A DNA stretch of 64,000 nt from the NCBI GenBank assembly GCA_015039365.1, contig WION01000053.1, positions 62,001 to 126,000 of the forward strand, in the 5' to 3' direction. Under the pieces are notes generated by a model that made no database searches, had not been told where the DNA came from, and worked only from the letters and a program-made list of their open reading frames with translations. Source of the stretch: Amanita rubescens. Taxonomy: Eukaryota; Basidiomycota; Agaricomycetes; Agaricales; Amanitaceae. Of this stretch, positions 10,527 to 22,007 are shown one piece after another; within the stretch, counting starts at the first letter, position 1, and every line of letters begins with the position of its first letter. The translations under genes and the position numbers were made by a program.

Positions 10527-12271
10527 ATGTCCTGGCAATTGCCACCAATCGAAATCGCCGCTACAGCTGTTACATTAGGATGCAGCTTGTTATCCGTCGT
10601 TGGCTCTGGATTCATCCTGGTCTGCTACTCGATCTTGCCCCTCCAACATCATTTCCGTCATATTCTGATAATAAATCTGGCTATAGCTGGTACGTACCAC
10701 AATCAATATGGTCATGCCGCCCACCCTCAGGCTGATTGGTTCCACAGATTTCCTCAATTCGTTGAATGGAAGTGTAGGAGGCATCATTATCCTGGCAACG
10801 AGAAAACATTTGGAAGCTGGTCGTGCATGTTTATTCAATGGATTCGTTTCACAAGTCACTGTCCAGGTTAGTTGACCGGAAATCCAAAGAATGACATTGT
10901 TAATACGATCGCAGGGAACCGACACATCCATCTTGGTGATTGCGATTGCTACGGTGTATACGTTGACCGGGAGAGGCGCCGTTTCAAGTGTACCGGAACA
11001 GAGATGGAGATATGGCCAGATATTCCTGATATGCGTCTCAGTGTGGGCTCTACCATTTTTCACAGGTGAGCCTATAATAACTCCGTTTAATATGCCATCA
11101 TGACTGTTCATCAGGTTTCCTTGCTTTGGGCATGGGTCGGTACGCACCAGCATCCGGAAACTGGTATGACTATATACCGGAGGTGGTTTGAATATCTGAC
11201 AGAAAATCAACAGGTGTTGGATAGACGCAAAGCCTGTGTACCTTCGTTATGTCCTGACTCATGGGTGGAGGTATCTGTTTATCATCACTGAGGTGGGCCC
11301 TAATTAGTATGTCAATGACCTGTATCACTCAACCGATGCCAACTTGAATAGATCTGTCTTTATATCTTCCTTGTAAGTTATCGATTACCCTTCATGAGCA
11401 AACAAGACCCAGCTCACCATTGGATCAAAGCATTTTTGGCTCCGTCAACACTATCGAAGTCTTATGAAACTTCAGCGGACAAGCCTAACTGCCCCAGTCG
11501 CAATTACAATAGAACCAAACGCTTCAATGGCCGCTCCGGGCGAAAAGAGCGCGGTTTCTCATATCGAATTTGCGAGGCCAACTTCGACTTCCCAGGAGAT
11601 GAGCAGCCTGAATAGCCCAGCAACCACTTATGCGCAAGGCTCTCAATACAACTTACCTGCTCCTGCTCCTACCACTTTCCCTCCTTCTGCTAAATCCTTC
11701 AATACCATTGGAAATGTGACCGGCTTACGCGGGTCAAAGTCATCCAGGACTTTATCCTCCAATCCTCAGTATCAGGCCATTCAACGAGTGCTACTCCTGA
11801 ATGCGTATCCTTTGGCTTATATCATATTGTGGATTCCTGGTATTGCCAACCGGTTGATTGAAGCGACCGGGCACTCAAGTTCTGTGATGCAAATTCTGCA
11901 AGCCTCTACGCAACTTGTAGGGTTAGCGAATGCATTGACGTACGGATGGAACGAAAGGGTTGCGAAGCAATTGAAAGAACGATTTTCGAAGAATCGGTAG
12001 ACGATGTGATAGTCGGTGCGCTTATCATAGTTAACGGCCGCCAGATTTCAACGAAATTGATTAATTATTTGTTCGGTTCTTGGACTCTGCGATACCTCTG
12101 CATATTTAATGCCCTTAACGATTTACTATACACGGCGACTTGATACTACGCATGTGCTGTGCTTTACTATGTAAGGAATAGAAATTATTTATGAAACATT
12201 GAACACACCTCAGGCTCCCTCGCTCTTGTTTTTAATTCCATCTTTTGGGCGCATTCGCAGAACTGGTAGAA
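9725..12271 (+). repeat. Tandem duplication unit, copy 1
   Basis: This 2.5-kb unit (spacer, GPCR gene, 3' flank) is repeated at 12551-15012 at roughly 90% identity by eye. The match begins near TGGAATGCGATGTCCT and ends near CACACCTC before the CAGAACTGGTAG tail. Confidence 0.8.
10527..12000 (+). CDS. Git3/cAMP-receptor-like G protein-coupled receptor, copy 1
   Basis: This is a seven-transmembrane plasma-membrane receptor of the fungal Git3/Dicty-CAR type, thought to couple nutrient signals to cAMP through a G-alpha protein. Six introns join seven exons: TM1 AATAVTLGCSLLSVVGSGF, the loop HHFRHILIINLAIA, TM2 DFLNSLNGSVGGIIILA, TM3 GTDTSILVIAIATVYTLT, TM4 QIFLICVSVWALPFFTGF, then YAPASGNWCWI, YVLTHGWRYLFIITE (TM5), a long Ser/Thr/Pro-rich third cytoplasmic loop of about 90 residues, and TM6-TM7 AIQRVLLLNAYPLAYIILWI and ILQASTQLVGLANALTYGWN. 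The conserved RYxLTHGWR motif supports the family. The tail KQLKERFSKNR is basic. The ligand is unknown. Confidence 0.85.
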
Positions 12272-12463
12272 ATCTCGTAGTCTCTCTGTAGCCTCAATGG
12301 GATTTCGCCATATTGTCGGACTGATTGAACAGGAGCGATGTGATATTGAGTTAATGCGCAAATCGCTTTGCACGAATTGGGACGCGATTCGGGTCATCAA
12401 TGGTGTCGCCAACCTAGAGTTAATGTAAAACTGTGAATATAAAAACATTCTTTCAAAGCCTAT

Positions 12464-12545
12464 ACGCAACTTATTGGTTTGGTGAATGCATTAACATATG
12501 GTTGAAATGAAAGAGTGGTGAAGTTCCAGGATACCGTCAAAACCG
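12464..12545 (+). pseudogene. Relic of a third GPCR joined to a ligase fragment
   Basis: Positions 12464-12521 match the end of the GPCR last exon (QLIGLVNALTYG, then TGA in place of Trp, then NERVVK). From about 12521 the sequence AAGTTCCAGGATAC followed by GTCAAAACC resembles the ligase exon at 8450-8487 with nine bases missing. It sits exactly between the two duplication units. Confidence 0.6.
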
Positions 12546-12550
12546 CTCGA

Positions 12551-15012
12551 GCTGTACTGGAATGTGATGTCCTAATCCTGCAGTGGAACGTGCTGGCCTC
12601 GAGCCCGCGTGATGAATTCTGCTTCGAGTTGCTCTTGGAACAAATTTGGGAATGTCAGCATCGTGTTCCTGGAATGTAAGGAAGTTTCCCGACACCGCGC
12701 TGTCACTGTCAGAATTATGTAAAGTCTGATTTGCACGTAACCACTACAAAACCAATTGCAAGTTGTGCGACCTGCCACTTACACATCTATTCACTGTTTT
12801 CAGACAGGCAGAGCGCCCAAAGGTAGACTCTTTTGATATCGGTTGCTGCCCATCGTCACGCAACATCGTTTTACGACGATCTGACTCACGTGGGTGATCA
12901 ACAAAGGTGGCAACCTTAATTTAGTACAACTTTGATGTCCCATGACCTAAGGCTGTTCGTGGTACCCCTTTCCGAATCAATTGACTCCAGGGCTTCGGAT
13001 GTGAATCGATCACCATCGTCATGTGAACACATATATATCCAAGTCACCAATACAGATTCAATTACAGGGGTATGCATAACTTGCGTCTTCCCTCATGTTA
13101 TGAAAGTACGGATTGAGGCCCGGTTTGGATAGAATTCTTCATGTCCACATCAAACCTTGTGTCGCGAGGTTAACACAATATTTACCGGAAACGGCGATTG
13201 AAGGCACAAATATATATGTATAACATTCCTGCCTTCCGATTTCCTCGTTCAACTGCCTTCGACCACATTAGTGACACCGACATTTACGCTCACGCACAGG
13301 AAGAAAAAGCTTCTCTTTTCCCCAGTAGCCAACAGCGATGTCCTGGCAATTGCCACCAATCGAAGTCGCTGCTACAGCTGTTACACTAGGATGCAGCTTG
13401 TTATCCGTCGTTGGCTCTGGATTCATCCTGGTCTGCTACTCGATCTTGCCCTTCCAACATCATTTCCGTCATATTCTGATAATAAATCTGGCTATAGCTG
13501 GTACGTACCACAATCGATATGGTCATGCCGCCCACCCTGATTGGTCCCACAGATTTCCTGAATTCGTTGAATGGAAGTGTAGGAGGTATCGTTATCGTGG
13601 GAACGAGAAAACCCTTAAAAGCTGGTCGTGCCTGTGTATTCAATGGATTCGTCGAACAAGTCACTGTCCAAGTTAGTTGATCGGGAATCCAAAGAACGGC
13701 GTTGCTAATAAGATTACAGGCAACTGACACAGCCATCTTGGTGATTGCAATTGCTACAGTGTATACGTTAACCAGGAGAGGCGCCGTTTCAAGCGTACCC
13801 GAACAGAGATGGAGATATGGCCAGATATTCCTGATATGTGTCTCAGTGTGGGCTCTACCGTTTTTCACAAGTGAGATAATAACTGTGTTTAATATGTCAT
13901 CATGACTGTTTGTCAGGTTTCCTTGCTCTGGGGATGAATTGGTACGCACCGGCATCCGGAAACTGGTATGGACTATATATAGGAAGTGGTTTGAATATCT
14001 AACAGACAATCAACAGGTGTTGGATAGATAAAAACCCTGTGTACCTTCGTTATGTCCTGACTCACGGGTGGAGGTATCTGTTTATCATCACTGAGGTGGG
14101 TTCTAATTATGTCAACGACCTGAATACTCAACCGATACCAACTTGAATAGATCGGTCTTTACATCTTCCTTGTGAGTTACTGCTTACTATTCATGAGTAA
14201 ACAAGACCCAGCTCACCATTAGATTAAAGCATTTTCAGCTCCGTCAACACTATCGAAGTCTTATGGAACTTCAGCGGACAAGCCTGACTGCCCCAGTCGC
14301 AATTACAATAGAACCGAACGCTTCAAATGCCGCTCCGGGCGAAAAGAGCGCGATTTCTCGTATCGAATTTGCGAAGCCGACTTCCCAGGAGATGAGCAGC
14401 CTGAATAGCCCAGCAACCACTTATGCGCAAGGCTCTCAATACAACTTACCTGCTCCTCCCACCTCTTTCCCTCCTTCTGCAAAATCCTTTACCATTGGAA
14501 ATGTGACCGGCTTACGCGGTGGGTCAAAGTCATCCAGGACTTTAGCCTCCAATCCTCAGTATCAGGCCATTCAACGAGTACTACTCCTGAACGCGTATCC
14601 TTTGGCTTATATCATACTGTGGATTCCTGGTATTGCCAACCGATTGATTGAAGCGACCGGGCACTCAAGTCCTGTGACCCAAATTCTGCAAGCCTCTACG
14701 CAACTTGTAGGGTTAGCGAATGCATTAACATACGGATGGAACGAAAGGGTTGCGAAGCAATTGAAAGAACGATTTTCGAAGAATCGGTAGACGATGTGAT
14801 GTCGGTGCGCTTGTCATAGTTGACGGCCGCCGGATTGGCATGGAATTGATTATTATTTGTTTGCCGGTGGTTCTTGGACTCTGCATCGTGCGATACCTCT
14901 GCCCGATTTACTATACACGACTTGATATGGATGTGCTGTGCTTTATGTAGGAAATAGAAATTATTTGTGAAACATCGAACACACCTCGGGTTCCCTCGCA
15001 AAACTGGTAGCT
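12551..15012 (+). repeat. Tandem duplication unit, copy 2
   Basis: Second copy of the 9725-12271 unit, containing the second GPCR gene and matching 5' and 3' flanks with small indels. Confidence 0.8.
13338..14790 (+). CDS. Git3/cAMP-receptor-like G protein-coupled receptor, copy 2
   Basis: Tandem paralogue of the gene at 10527, with the same seven exons and all six splice sites intact. Differences concentrate in TM2-TM3 (DFLNSLNGSVGGIVIVGTRK, ATDTAILVIAIATVYTLTRR), the loop LGMNWYAPASGNWCWIDKNP, and small in-frame deletions in the Ser/Thr-rich loop. The transmembrane core and the tail KERFSKNR are unchanged. No stop or frameshift is seen, so both copies look functional. The mix of indels that keep the frame with mostly silent changes suggests both are under selection. 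Confidence 0.85.
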
Positions 15013-16327
15013 GGGACCGAATCCAAAATATTCCGAGCCCACCGTGTACCTGGAATTCAAGACCTCGGTATCACAGTTGATACATACTTAGTATTGATGT
15101 GGATCATTTGATATCTATCGTCAATCACAAGTGGGCGCATCTGTCAAGTTGAAACGGATTCTGGCCCTATGGAGCCTCGTCAGGGTCACCTATATTAACA
15201 AACTAACGTCTCAAGCTTGCGCAATACATCATCAGATCAGATACAAACGGACCGAAGTAGACAGGGACTTGGAATCCATCATCATCTTCATCCCAAAGAA
15301 ATTGATCAAAAATTTCAGAGGCTCCGCAGGCGCAAGACACTCGACAGATTGCCAGGTGGAGGTTGCAGATCCTCAGGTCGGGGAGTGTGATTTGATGACC
15401 AGTGCCCGCCCCAAAATGTATTTCATTGCCGTCCAGGCGCGAGCTTCTGAGTCGATCAATTAGAGCTGATGCCGACTGGAGTCACTTACTACCAGAATCA
15501 AGAGAACATTTGGGATCGCATGACAGAAGCGAAGATCTTCAATTGTCAACTTGAACGACCGAACGAAGCGCAAGGGAATCGCTTCCGAAATCGACTAGAG
15601 CTAATGTAGTCCCCAGTGTTGACATGGTAGTTCGTATTTGTCGGTATACGATTTTTTGTATTTATTTGTTCTGGCGAGTCGTTCATTTGCCGCTCGGAAA
15701 AAAGTGGGGTACTAACTTACTGGAGCGGGAAGAAAGCGTCGTGGATTCTAGATAGTAGCAGTAGTAGTCCGTCGAGAGAGAGAGAGAGGTGGTATTCAAT
15801 AGACTCTTGATCATGTCAGTTGGTTAGCGAGAGGAAGAGTAAGCGCATCGCAGAAGGAGGCCAGGGAGTCGAAGTTCCTAAGGACAATCGCCTGCGCGCG
15901 CGCGAGATCACAATGCAGATGAAAGAGTAGATTTATCACACATCAAAACATGATGTATGAATCACAAGCTACTACTAGTCGTGCTCGAAGTCCTTCGGCG
16001 GCTCTGCGGTGTGCGCGCTCGTTATCTCATGACAACAGTTCCGATTGATGGGACTTGTGAGTCGAGCCCGAGAGGGCGAGCGGCGAGTCGCCACGTCGGT
16101 CTGCCTGTACTACCGTTATTGTCCGGGGACGCGCCAGGGTCGGGATTCAAAGCTGCCAGACGATGACGACGAAGGGACGATGAACGATCGATCGAGCTTA
16201 ATTAAAACACACTGATATACCAAAGGAGGAGTATCTGACATTGCCGCTGTGTCTTGTCTGTCTTTCATCCACCCAGACGGGATGTATCCACCTTCTCTTC
16301 AAGTACTCTAGCTAACCTACATCTATC
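15013..16327. other. Gene-free stretch with GA microsatellite
   Basis: No supported gene. A GA run lies at 15774-15788 and a CG-alternating run near 15893-15904. Short frames (for example 15131-15463 on plus) lack motifs and codon structure. Confidence 0.4.
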
Positions 16328-16411
16328 GGTGTTCGGTGCATGCTTTCCTTTTTTTTTCGTGTCGATCCCCCCGTGTATTGACGCGTGGCATAGAACGTAC
16401 TTTGATGGAAA
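16328..16411 (+). pseudogene. Duplicated fragment of the DNA ligase gene (exon-intron-exon)
   Basis: About 84 bp match 8209-8289: the end of one ligase exon, the whole 53-bp intron with its T-run, and the start of the next exon (TYFDGK). It differs by a five-base C-rich insertion and a few substitutions. No other part of the ligase is nearby. Because the intron is included, this came from DNA and not from a spliced transcript. Confidence 0.8.
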
Positions 16412-16562
16412 GGCGTTAAATGCCAGAAATGGAATGGCTGATACGAACTTGTGTGGTTGTATTTGTCGGGCCATACGAGATAAGACAGATCGCTCGTACA
16501 AGTCTATCGGCAAGTTTCTTGCTCCTCGGTTACCGCACGCTGATCCTTGAACAAGGATACGC

Positions 16563-17386
16563 ATGGGGAAGAAGAACGCCGCAAAGGAAAAGGAAAAGGC
16601 TCCAGCAGCGCCTGCAGAACCAGAACCAGTAGTAGAACCAACACCGGAACCGAAGCCTCCGGTTGAAGTATTGTATTGCTCAGGTGCACTCGACATATCA
16701 ATCCAAATCATTCCACATTATCGCTGAATTTCATGATATGACTGGTTTCAGTCTGCTCTTTTCCCGTTGAATACTGCGAATTTGGATCGAGTTTTTCAAA
16801 GTGCAAGGAATGGCTGCATGGAGCGCATCCAGGGTTATATGACAAGTATTATTCAGAAGGTGAGCTCCACACGTGCCGCATAGATGTCTTACACACTTGC
16901 GATTGCAGATGCCTTACAAGCGAAACTTGGTACTATGAGTTTAGAAGCGCAAAATAAACTCGAAAAAGATATAGCAGAAAAAGAAGCAAAGGCCGATGCG
17001 AGAGCAGATGCTGCGCTCAAGAAGAAGCTTTCATCTCAGGTGCGAATGCATCGTGTTATCAAAGTAAATGTGTTGCTGTATCTTTTCGCAAGGTGACGAT
17101 AAAGCGGATCGAGCGTAACAAACGGAAGCATGTTACATCTATACATGGGTTGGAAGCTTTTGGCATCGATCTCAAGAAAGCTGCGAAGCAATTCGCATCC
17201 AAGTTTGCGACAGGAGCATCTGTCACCAAGAATGCTCAAGGGCAGGATGAGATCGTTGTGCAAGGTGATGTCGGAGACGAGGTTTTTGAGTTGATCGAGA
17301 ATCAGGCGGGCGATTTGAAGGGTATACCCTTGGACAATATCGAGTTTGTGGAGGTTAAGAAAAAGAAGGCGACTGAGGGCGCTTGA
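16563..17386 (+). CDS. TMA22: Density-regulated protein DENR/Tma22
   Basis: DENR works with MCT-1/Tma20 on the 40S subunit in ribosome recycling and re-initiation. Three introns give MGKKNAAKEKEKAPAAP, a Pro/Glu-rich stretch, and the N-terminal zinc-binding segment VLYCSVCSFPVEYCEFGSS (four Cys). KEWLHGAHPGLYDKYYSE and a Lys-rich helix follow. The C-terminal SUI1 domain starts VTIKRIERNKRKHVTSIHGL and continues GIDLKKAAKQFASKFATGAS to DVGDEVFELI. Domain order and length (about 200 residues) are normal for the family. It lies 150 bp downstream of the ligase fragment. Confidence 0.93.
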
Positions 17387-17697
17387 GGAGTTGGGTACGT
17401 AGGGAAAGTTCCGATTCTGACCAATATGCTCATTGTGATTTGTTTTTGCAGGCCGGTGCATGTATGATGGCATGTATATCGTGCAAGACCCTATGTACAG
17501 CTTTGTTTCCGAGTTGATGAAACATAATTATCAATCAGCGCAGCGCTCGCGATAAATGGTTAATTGTTCTATTAATACGATCTACGTACATGTGGGACAA
17601 TTCTCTAGTTGGCATTGGTCCCGGTGCCGCAAAGGGCATAGCCTTGACTCGGCATACTGTATATCGTCAAACTGCTGGTGTCTAAGCCCACGACACG

Positions 17698-18477
17698 ATG
17701 ACACAGGAATCTGTTACTCCCATACCCCCGCTACTGGGTAACAAACAAGGCCAGTTCAAAATTCACGTCATTGGCAACAGTGGTGAGTTCTGTCATCGTG
17801 CTTGCGGAACTGCTGTTATCTTCGGGCAGGAACAGGGAAGGTATGCGATGCACGATGCATCGAAGAGCGCTCATCACGTTTCAGTCAGAGCACCTTGAGC
17901 GCGCAGCTTTCGGAGATACTACGGATTCCTATTATCTCACTTGACAGGGTATATTGGAAGCCAAACTGGGTTGGAACACCTGAAGAAGAATTCAGAAATA
18001 GCGTTCGTGAAGCTATGGACCGAAATGGCCGAGGCTGGATTGTTGATGGCGACTATAGCAAGATCCTTGGAACTCAGGTTAGTGAGGAAGCTACCGATAT
18101 CATTTGTTTGTGGGTCTTTCCTATCTACCATGACATACGCTCACGCTAGTATACTTGCAGGGCTAGATCCGCCATTGCTTCTCTACTTTCCCCGTCTGTT
18201 TCTGAGATCAATAGCTCGTATGTTTGGACTTGTTGCTCCTTGCAGTCCTGAGTGTCTGGAAACGGTCCGCGAATGCTTTTTCTCCAGAAAAAGTATTCTG
18301 CTATGGTGCCTGACGCATCATTGGGTCGTTCGCAAATCTAGTGAGAAATTAATCAAAGATTATGGCATTGGAGTTGGGCGCCGCTCTGATGAACAGAAAA
18401 TGAGACGAATGGGCGGTTGGGGTAGTGAACTGAGGACGTGGTTTGAGGACGTCTGGTTGGTTTTTGGTTCTAGGTAG
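17698..18477 (+). CDS. P-loop NTPase, adenylate-kinase-like (FlaR-type)
   Basis: Splicing of two short introns assembles the Walker A motif GNSGTGKST, then LSAQLSEILRIPIISLDRVY, WKPNWVGTPEEEF, GRGWIVDGDYSKIL and, after a third intron, WLDPPLLLYFPRLFLRS. The C-terminal half carries a Trp/Arg-rich segment and ends EDVWLVFGSR. The D-x-x-x-W-x-P-x-W and VDGDY motifs are typical of the small kinases annotated as DNA topology modulation protein FlaR or adenylate-kinase-like. The substrate is not known. Length is about 210 residues. Two introns interrupt the P-loop itself, which is unusual but leaves it intact. Confidence 0.8.
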
Positions 18478-18550
18478 CTCGAGTGTGATGTATGTGACAT
18501 ATATTGTGACCCAACTGATGACGTAATCCGTATATATCGCCAACCCAACC

Positions 18551-19513
18551 ATGGAGGTTGAAACCACCACGCCTAGTGGACAGCCGATTGTAGACCGTTC
18601 CAAGGTCAGATATGCGCCTCTACCTATGTTTTCTTCTAACATGCGCCCCATTTTTTAGACTACACCGTTCTTGATTCGAACGTTCGTGAAAATTGGAGGT
18701 TTTCACCGGTTGACGCTTTTCGAAGATGGTGCACTTCCAACTACAGACGAACACCAGATTTTTACATGGTATGCCGTATTTAACATTTTATAACCTGATA
18801 GATGACCTCTGGCTCACAGGAAAGACGCCACGCTGCGCGAAGTTGTAACAACACTGAGAAACGTCGCATCGCATGTAGCGGAATACCGACATCCTCTTGC
18901 CAAGTTTTCCTTCAAGACTGTATACGCTGATTCTGGAAACAAAGGCCGTTTCGCACAAAAAGACCTCGGAATGGTCTATTCACGAGATATACTTGGCGAA
19001 CCTGGTTCCCTGAACAACACCGCACCAAGGCTGCTCGAAGATGTAGATGGAGAAGTTCGAGAACCTACAGAACGCGAAAAGGAAGAAAGAACACTGGAAG
19101 AGCTACGGTTCGTTCCAGGAGACTACTTGCTAGCTTCAGTTATCTTGCCGAAGAATCTCACTATGCCCAGTGAGGCCCCGAGCAAAGCTGCGGCTCCTGG
19201 AGGTGCCAATGGATGGAAGAAAAGTGATAGTGGTTGGGGATCTGCCCCCGCCCCAGGTATTGGCCGTGGGGGAGGCCATTGGAGAGGAGACTCAAATCCG
19301 CCTCCGCCCATATCTCGTGGGAGAGGTGGCCGAGGTGGAGGAGACATTGGTCGGGACAGGGACAGACGTGTACCACCGCCACGGAGGCGTGACTCGCCAC
19401 CTCCAAGAGGCGGTTGGGGCGATCGACGGGGTGGCAGGGTCGACAGACGTTCTCGTTCTCGATCAAGATCACGTAGCCCCCTTCCTCGCAGACGAAACCC
19501 ACGTTATGATTAA
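18551..19513 (+). CDS. SAP18: SAP18 family protein (Sin3/ASAP complex subunit)
   Basis: SAP18 is a ubiquitin-fold subunit of Sin3-HDAC and of the ASAP/PSAP splicing-linked complexes. Two introns join MEVETTTPSGQPIVDRSK, TTPFLIRTFVKIGGFHRL and TWKDATLREVVTTLRNVA. Then come the core segments KFSFKTVYADS, KDLGMVYSRDI and LEELRFVPGDYLLASVI, which is the conserved SAP18 core. The C-terminus (about 110 residues) is an Arg/Gly- and Arg/Ser-rich tail ending with an RSRSRSRS run; such tails occur in fungal SAP18 proteins and suggest RNA binding. The stop is TAA at 19511-19513. Confidence 0.92.
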
Positions 19514-20577
19514 TTCGAGTGCTCTACCTTTGGTCTCTTGGTGTACTAATTGCTGTAACAGGGCTCCTTGTGGCGTTTGTGTTGCTAACGTTTGAGCACG
19601 ATGTTTACTGTATAGTATTCTACCTATGTGAAGGTGGTAGACCCGTTACACGAATCGAATCGCGATATAACTACTATAAGGGGCAGAGTTTCGATATATT
19701 CCTTCAGCGTTGGCATGATATATATAGATTCTGAAGCGCTGATCTTTCATGATATTTTTTTACAACATGCGGCCGCAGCTGATAGTTGCATCCGCCTGCG
19801 GCATATGTAAAGATAATGATATCAGGTGAACGACATTTACTCACAGGGTACCTATTGATAGCCGGTTTGAATGCAAGTGCCAAACATATTCACGAACACG
19901 TGTGCATAAGCGAACAAACTTTTATCTGACACTTCGCTGCTCAACTTCTTATTCTCATGGGTGACATGTGTAGTTTCGCCACGACGGCGTATCCCATTTA
20001 CCGAACGCTAAAATGGTACACATACCTTCGATTAGAAATATGGTATGCGATTATTAATGCTGGTAGTACTACTCAACTCAACTTGTTCCTGATCAGAAAC
20101 GCCACGCAATGCGTGCCTGTCGATATGCATCCTTGTGTTCAATTATGGACCACATACATGAGTATCATTACGTGGCGTTGGCGCTGGCGCACGGATCTAA
20201 CACCGCTTCAATCCATCTTGTTGTTCCTGTACTGAGGTCCCCTTCAACGGGACAGACACTTCAGAAAGGACCATGCGTGTGTTAATAGTTTTGATGCATA
20301 GGTGTGCTCGATCATACTGCGATTATTTAAGGAGAATCTCGATCACCGCCGTTGAAGCCGTCGTCCGGGGATATGATGACGAACCACGAGGCATTAGTTT
20401 GTGTTACGGAGTCGTCAACTTAATGCCGAGTGCCGGCTCCGATCTGGTTCATGAGGCATCCCAAGGTTACTTATGAGTCCAAAGTCGAGGCTGCTGCGGT
20501 AGTCCCCCTCTACCTGCGCTCAACCCTCTGCAATGCCGGCTGTCCGTGACTTGGTGAGTGCGGCCCTTTCAGCGTAG
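19514..20577. other. Gene-free stretch upstream of UbiA gene
   Basis: No convincing gene. The frame 19957-20235 has no motif. The missing first exon of the UbiA gene must lie near the right end; one candidate ATG is in the 20430-20470 area but cannot be confirmed. Confidence 0.35.
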
Positions 20578-22007
20578 TGCACTTCTTGACATTACCTCGA
20601 TCCATTGAGATCCAACTCAGTCGAGTTGATATACCAGCTGCAACGCTGATGTTGTTCTGGCCATATGGTAAAATTTCTGCTTATCATTCATTATCACGAC
20701 ATTAATTATGCTCTCAAGCCTGGTCCTTGACAATGTCTGCTCGCCAATTTCATATTCCAGTGGAACAGTATACGCAAGCGTTGTTCATCGGCTTTCTGGG
20801 CGCTGCTTTTCTTCACAGGTAAATCTTAACTCTAAACCTCTTCAAAATTCTAATTATTTCGTTTTTTTTTTTTAAAAAAAAACTTAAGTGAGCACATCTG
20901 CAGGTTTCTTGTGCTAATCGTTCATATCCTTGATAGGTGGAGGCTGTATATGGAACGATACGATTGATATGGACCTTGATGCTAAAGTCGGTAAGTTCGA
21001 AAACAGCGACACTTGTCCTCGTGCAAACTATTCGCAGAGCGAACGAAGAATCGACCTTTAGCCGCGGGACGAATGACAGTTTCAGAGGCAATGATGTTCC
21101 TTTCGATTCATATAGTTGTCCTCTTCTATCTTTGCCATCTTATGAACGATCTAGGGTATGGGTTCTCGTTGCTGATAGGTGGTACGGGTTAACAAATTTA
21201 CCTTTAATAGATGGTGGATTGGCTTCTGCACCACCGTTCCCCTGACAGGGTTGTATCCCTTTATGAAACGGATAACGTACTGGCCTCAAGTGTGGCTGGG
21301 TAAGTTATAATGTCCGTTTCGCAATGTTCTCCGACCTTGACGCGATCCCAGGCGTCACTCTGAGCGCTCCGGTCTTACTTGGCTCAGCCGTCCTCGTTGA
21401 TCAAGTCACTCGACCTGCGATGATTCTTATGGCCGGTGGCGTCTCGTGAGTCTCAGATCAAATTAATTTTTGTACTTACTTATCGTGCACTATAGGTGGG
21501 TGATGTGGTATGGTACGTCATCTTCGCTGAGGGTTTAAGCTCGAACTTGACGAAAACTTGTTTAGATACAATTTATGCTTGCCAAGATAAGAAGGACGAC
21601 GAAAAGGCCGGAGTCAAGTCGATCACCCTCGTTCTTCACCGTTATGTCAGGGTTACCCTGCTCGTTTTTGCATCTGGACTTGCTTCCGCTTGGCTCGCCT
21701 GTGGTATACTCACAGGTGCAGGTACACCATACTTCCTTATCACCGTGACAGGCGGCGCCCTGTTATTAGCGAGGGGGTCCCTGGGAACTGATTTAGATGA
21801 TCCACGGAGCTGCTTAACCACCGTATGTCCTTCCGTCGGCTGTCTCTGTTGCAACCCTGACCCCACTTGTCCTTACAGTTCGAAAGCAATGGGTTCCTTA
21901 TCGGTCCCATCGTCTTTCTTGGCTTCTTACTCGACTATTTGATGCCCCACTTGTCAAAAAACGCTTTGGAATATGTAATCACTTTATCTCCGGTTGCGAA
22001 GTTATAA
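20578..22007 (+). CDS. UbiA-family prenyltransferase (Coq2-like), start unresolved
   Basis: This is a membrane enzyme that transfers an isoprenoid chain to an aromatic ring, either 4-hydroxybenzoate for ubiquinone or a meroterpenoid precursor. About eight introns are needed. Visible in order: IEIQLSRVDIPAATLMLFWP, FIGFLGAAFLHS, the first Asp motif WNDTIDMDLD, ERTKNRPLAAGRMTVSEAM, YPFMKRITYWPQVWLG, the second Asp motif YDTIYACQDKKDDEKAG, then three more membrane segments and a short tail ending SPVAKL. Both Asp-rich motifs are intact. Two caveats apply. No initiator ATG is in frame in the first exon seen. At the HS/GGC junction (intron ending near 20935) the canonical GT-AG pair leaves one extra G. 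The intron there carries a T13-A9 run. Confidence 0.75.

Noticed and set aside
15774..15904. GA and CG runs as regulatory elements
   Set aside because: Simple-sequence tracts with no gene nearby in the right orientation to support a function.
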